Of a stretch of DNA of 64,000 bases, positions 61,978 to 64,000 are shown one piece after another. The translations under genes were made by a program, and so were the position numbers. The first letter of the stretch is position 1, and every line of letters starts with the position of its first letter. The notes beneath the pieces were generated by a model, which saw only the letters and a program-made list of their open reading frames with translations, searched no databases and was not told the origin of the DNA. This stretch comes from Hydrogenophaga sp. Lineage in GTDB: Bacteria > Pseudomonadota > Gammaproteobacteria > Burkholderiales > Burkholderiaceae_C. The stretch is taken from the NCBI RefSeq assembly GCF_026125825.1, contig NZ_JAHCKK010000001.1, positions 124,001-188,000 on the forward strand. Reading direction: 5' to 3'.

Positions 61978-62778
61978 ATGCGCCCCTCCACCCGAATCGC
62001 CTTTTTCCTCCTCGCCGCAAGCGCTGTTCTGCCCGCCTCCGCGCAGACCCCTCCCGGCCGGACCCACCCCTGGCAAGCCCCGCCACCGCGCCTGACGGCC
62101 GAGGCCTACTTCACCAACCTCAAGGACGGCGACCGCATCGAGACGCCCTACCTGCTCAAGTTCGGTCTTTCGGGCGGTTGGGGTCTGGCTCCCATCGCTC
62201 AGCCGGGCCGCGCCAAGAGCGGGCACCACCACCTGCTGGTCAACCGAGACCTGCCGCTGAACTTCAAGGAAGCGCTGCCGTTCAACGATCAGTACATCCA
62301 CTTTGGCAAGGGCCAGATGGAAAGCGTGCTCACCCTGGAGCCCGGTACCTACACCTTGCGCATGCTGCTGGCCGACCAGAACCACCTGCCCCATTTCGTC
62401 TACAGCAAACCCGCCACCATCACGGTGACGAAGAAGAACCCGACCGATCCCAAGGCGCTGTCGGTCAAGGGCCTGGCCCTGCAGCTGGAGGGACCGGTGG
62501 TCAAGCGGCCGTTTCGCGTGCAGTTCCATGCCTCGTCGCTCAACGTGGCCCATGAGTCGCAGCGCCTGCCCGAGACAGGGCACTTCCGCCTGACCGTCTC
62601 GCCCGCCTCCGGCACCCCGGCCGTGATGGATTTCGTCGAAGGGCAGACCGAGGTGTGGCTCTCGCCGCCCGTGGGCAGCTACAGCCTCAGGCTGGAGTTG
62701 CTGGACAACGTCACGCCCGGCGAGCCTCTGGTCGAGGCCGTCAGCGCCAGCGTGCGCGTCGTCGAACAGGCGCCTTAG
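61978..62778 (+). CDS. DUF4399 exported protein
   Basis: A 266-aa protein with a signal peptide (MRPSTRIAFFLLAASAVLPA). It carries two DUF4399-like parts: FTNLKDGDRIETPYLLKFGL, and then the GHHHLLVNRDLPLNFKEALP block with YIHFGKGQ. The His-rich turn may bind metal. Family function is unknown. It converges with the HAD gene. Confidence 0.78.
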   Translation: MRPSTRIAFFLLAASAVLPASAQTPPGRTHPWQAPPPRLTAEAYFTNLKDGDRIETPYLLKFGLSGGWGLAPIAQPGRAKSGHHHLLVNRDLPLNFKEALPFNDQYIHFGKGQMESVLTLEPGTYTLRMLLADQNHLPHFVYSKPATITVTKKNPTDPKALSVKGLALQLEGPVVKRPFRVQFHASSLNVAHESQRLPETGHFRLTVSPASGTPAVMDFVEGQTEVWLSPPVGSYSLRLELLDNVTPGEPLVEAVSASVRVVEQAP

Positions 62779-63482
62779 CAGCCCAGCTGATCGGCCAGGT
62801 GCCCGAAATCACGGGCGTGCCAGCCGTTGGCCGGCACGGGCGACACGTCCTTGGGCCGGGCCGCACCCCATTCCAGCGGGCGCTCCACATAGGCCGTGGC
62901 CAGGCCACAACTTCGGGCGGCAGCGAGGTCGTCGTGGTGCGCGGCCACCAGCATCACCTGCTCGGGCCGCAGGCGAAACACCTCCACTGCCCCCAGGTAG
63001 GCTCGCGGGTCGGGCTTGTAGGCGCGGAACACCTCGGCCGACAATACACAGTCCCAAGGCAGGCCGGCGCGCTTGGCCATGTTTGTGAGCAGCCCCAGGT
63101 TGCCGTTGGACAGGGTGCAGATCGTGTGCCGTGTCTTGAGCCGGTGCAGCCCGGCCACGGCGTCGGGCCAGGGATCGAGCCGGTGCCACACGCGGTTGAG
63201 GTGCTCGCGCTCAGCCTCGCTCAGGCGCGTCAAACCGAAGCGAGGCAGGAGTTCCTCCAGCACCATGCGGTGCAGGTCGTCGATCAGCGTCCAGCCCAGC
63301 TCGCCCGAGCGCACGCGTTGCATGGCCGGTTGGTAACCCTCGCGCCAGGCGGTGGCGAAGGCATCGGCATCGACCTGCGGATACAGCGCCTGCACTTCCC
63401 GCACGATGCTGCCGTGCCAATCGACCACGGTGCCGAACACATCGAAAACGAGGACGGGGGTGGGGGTGGGCAAAGCAGACAC
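62775..63482 (-). CDS. Haloacid dehalogenase type II (HAD superfamily)
   Basis: A 235-aa protein beginning with GTG 63482. It has the HAD nucleophile motif VFDVFGTVVDWHGS (Asp near residue 12), a motif II-like LSNGNLG and Lys in RAYKPDPRAY. The last motif reads AAHHDDLAAARSCGL. This is the L-2-haloacid dehalogenase group. It lies between RidA and the convergent DUF4399 gene. Longer frames upstream are shadow. Confidence 0.87.
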   Translation of the reverse strand: MSALPTPTPVLVFDVFGTVVDWHGSIVREVQALYPQVDADAFATAWREGYQPAMQRVRSGELGWTLIDDLHRMVLEELLPRFGLTRLSEAEREHLNRVWHRLDPWPDAVAGLHRLKTRHTICTLSNGNLGLLTNMAKRAGLPWDCVLSAEVFRAYKPDPRAYLGAVEVFRLRPEQVMLVAAHHDDLAAARSCGLATAYVERPLEWGAARPKDVSPVPANGWHARDFGHLADQLGC

Positions 63483-63487
63483 GGTGT

Positions 63488-63871
63488 TCAGCGGGTCTTG
63501 AGGGCCGTGACCTCGACCTCGATCTTCATGCGCGGGTCCAGCAAGCCGGCCGACACCATCATGGCGGCGGGCCGTGCCCGGCCCAGGTGTTTGCGCAGCA
63601 CCGGCCAGCAGGCTTCGAACAGCGAGGCGTCGGGCAGCACATAGTTCACGCGCACCACGTCGTCCAGGCTCGCACCCGCCTGCTGCAGCGCGGCCTGGAT
63701 GTTCAGGAAGCATTGCTCGGCCTGTTGCACCACGTCGTCCGAGATGCTCATGGTGGCGTAGTCGAAGCCGGTGGTGCCCGAGACGAAGACCCAGTCGCCC
63801 GCGACCACCGCGCGCGAGTAGCCGATCTGGGCCTCGAAGGGGGAGCCGGAGCTGATGTGTTGTCGTTGCAT
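63488..63871 (-). CDS. RidA-family enamine/imine deaminase
   Basis: A 127-aa protein from ATG 63871 (MQRQHISSGSPFEAQIGYSR). It has the YjgF/RidA fold and the marks VFVSGTTGF, QAEQCFLNIQAALQQAG, VVRVNYVLPD and, near the end, IEVEVTALK. The conserved catalytic Arg is seen in the RARPAAMM region. It removes reactive enamines from PLP enzymes. It starts 17 bp after the stop of the edge gene. Confidence 0.9.
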   Translation of the reverse strand: MQRQHISSGSPFEAQIGYSRAVVAGDWVFVSGTTGFDYATMSISDDVVQQAEQCFLNIQAALQQAGASLDDVVRVNYVLPDASLFEACWPVLRKHLGRARPAAMMVSAGLLDPRMKIEVEVTALKTR

Positions 63872-63888
63872 GGTTTGCGTTCCTTGGT

Positions 63889-64000
63889 TCAATCCACCCG
63901 CAGGCGAACCCCGTCGGCGCTGGCCGCCCCGACTTCGCCGATCTCGGCCGCAGCGCCAAACCCATGGCGGTGAAACACGGCCAGCACATCGGCCACGGCC
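63889..64000 (-). CDS. selD: C-terminal end of selenide, water dikinase (SelD), partial
   Basis: The last 36 codons of a gene that continues past the window edge. The peptide VADVLAVFHRHGFGAAAEIG and the final ADGVRLRVD match the end of the AIR-synthase-type C-terminal domain of SelD. The call rests on this short tail and on the FAD oxidoreductase of SelD-associated type at 60822, so it is provisional. Confidence 0.55.
   Translation of the reverse strand, partial: AVADVLAVFHRHGFGAAAEIGEVGAASADGVRLRVD

Overview
The window looks like a chromosome segment of a GC-rich betaproteobacterium. The right-hand gene order (hrcA / nadK-recN-rapZ / mutY / dynamin-like GTPase / mutM / TPR-lolB-ispE / tRNA-Gln / prs-rplY-pth / coaD-rsmD / two M16 peptidases / ftsY) and the protein sequences suit Burkholderiales, most likely Comamonadaceae. 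The genus cannot be fixed from the sequence alone.

Layout. (1) 1-749: a scarred left edge with a fragment of an error-prone DNA polymerase gene (dnaE2), the C-terminal end of an old tyrosine integrase, and an intact tRNA-Arg(ACG) with its terminator. (2) 750-39506: a complete-looking prophage of about 38.8 kb, bounded by a perfect 46-bp direct repeat. It sits in a tRNA-Ile2(CAU)-type gene; the intact tRNA is at the right end and a 3'-half copy at the left end. (3) 39538-64000: ordinary housekeeping chromosome.

The prophage is podovirus-like. It has an Sf6-type small terminase, a large terminase, a 762-aa portal, an SU10-type major capsid protein, scaffold, adaptor and stabilisation proteins, and several large Ala/Gly-rich ejection proteins, with no tail-tube or tape-measure genes. 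Late genes run on the minus strand from 26325 down to 6393 and end in a tail fibre and a lysis cassette (holin candidate, GH108 endolysin, Rz/Rz1). Early genes also run leftward from a strong promoter at 31923-31951: cro, a regulator, a replication initiator with an iteron origin inside its gene, a DnaC-like loader, and a zinc-finger protein placed where a Q antiterminator would be. Rightward from 32000 lie the CI-like repressor, a secreted protein, a thermonuclease, a PemK/MazF-like protein, a compact promoter-RNA-terminator unit, a Rha/Ant antirepressor, two Arc-type proteins, an excisionase candidate and the integrase.

The left 5.5 kb (1008-6349) is cargo: small lipoproteins and membrane proteins, an SRAP (HMCES-like) protein and a PAS-histidine kinase. 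The most unusual element is 33535-34133, an orphan PemK/MazF-like gene followed by a strongly structured RNA of about 130 nt with its own near-consensus promoter and two terminators. Other points of interest are operator-like sequences shared by the cro promoter and the antirepressor promoter, eight 19-bp iterons read in two frames by the replication gene, and several intrinsic terminators inside the late operon.
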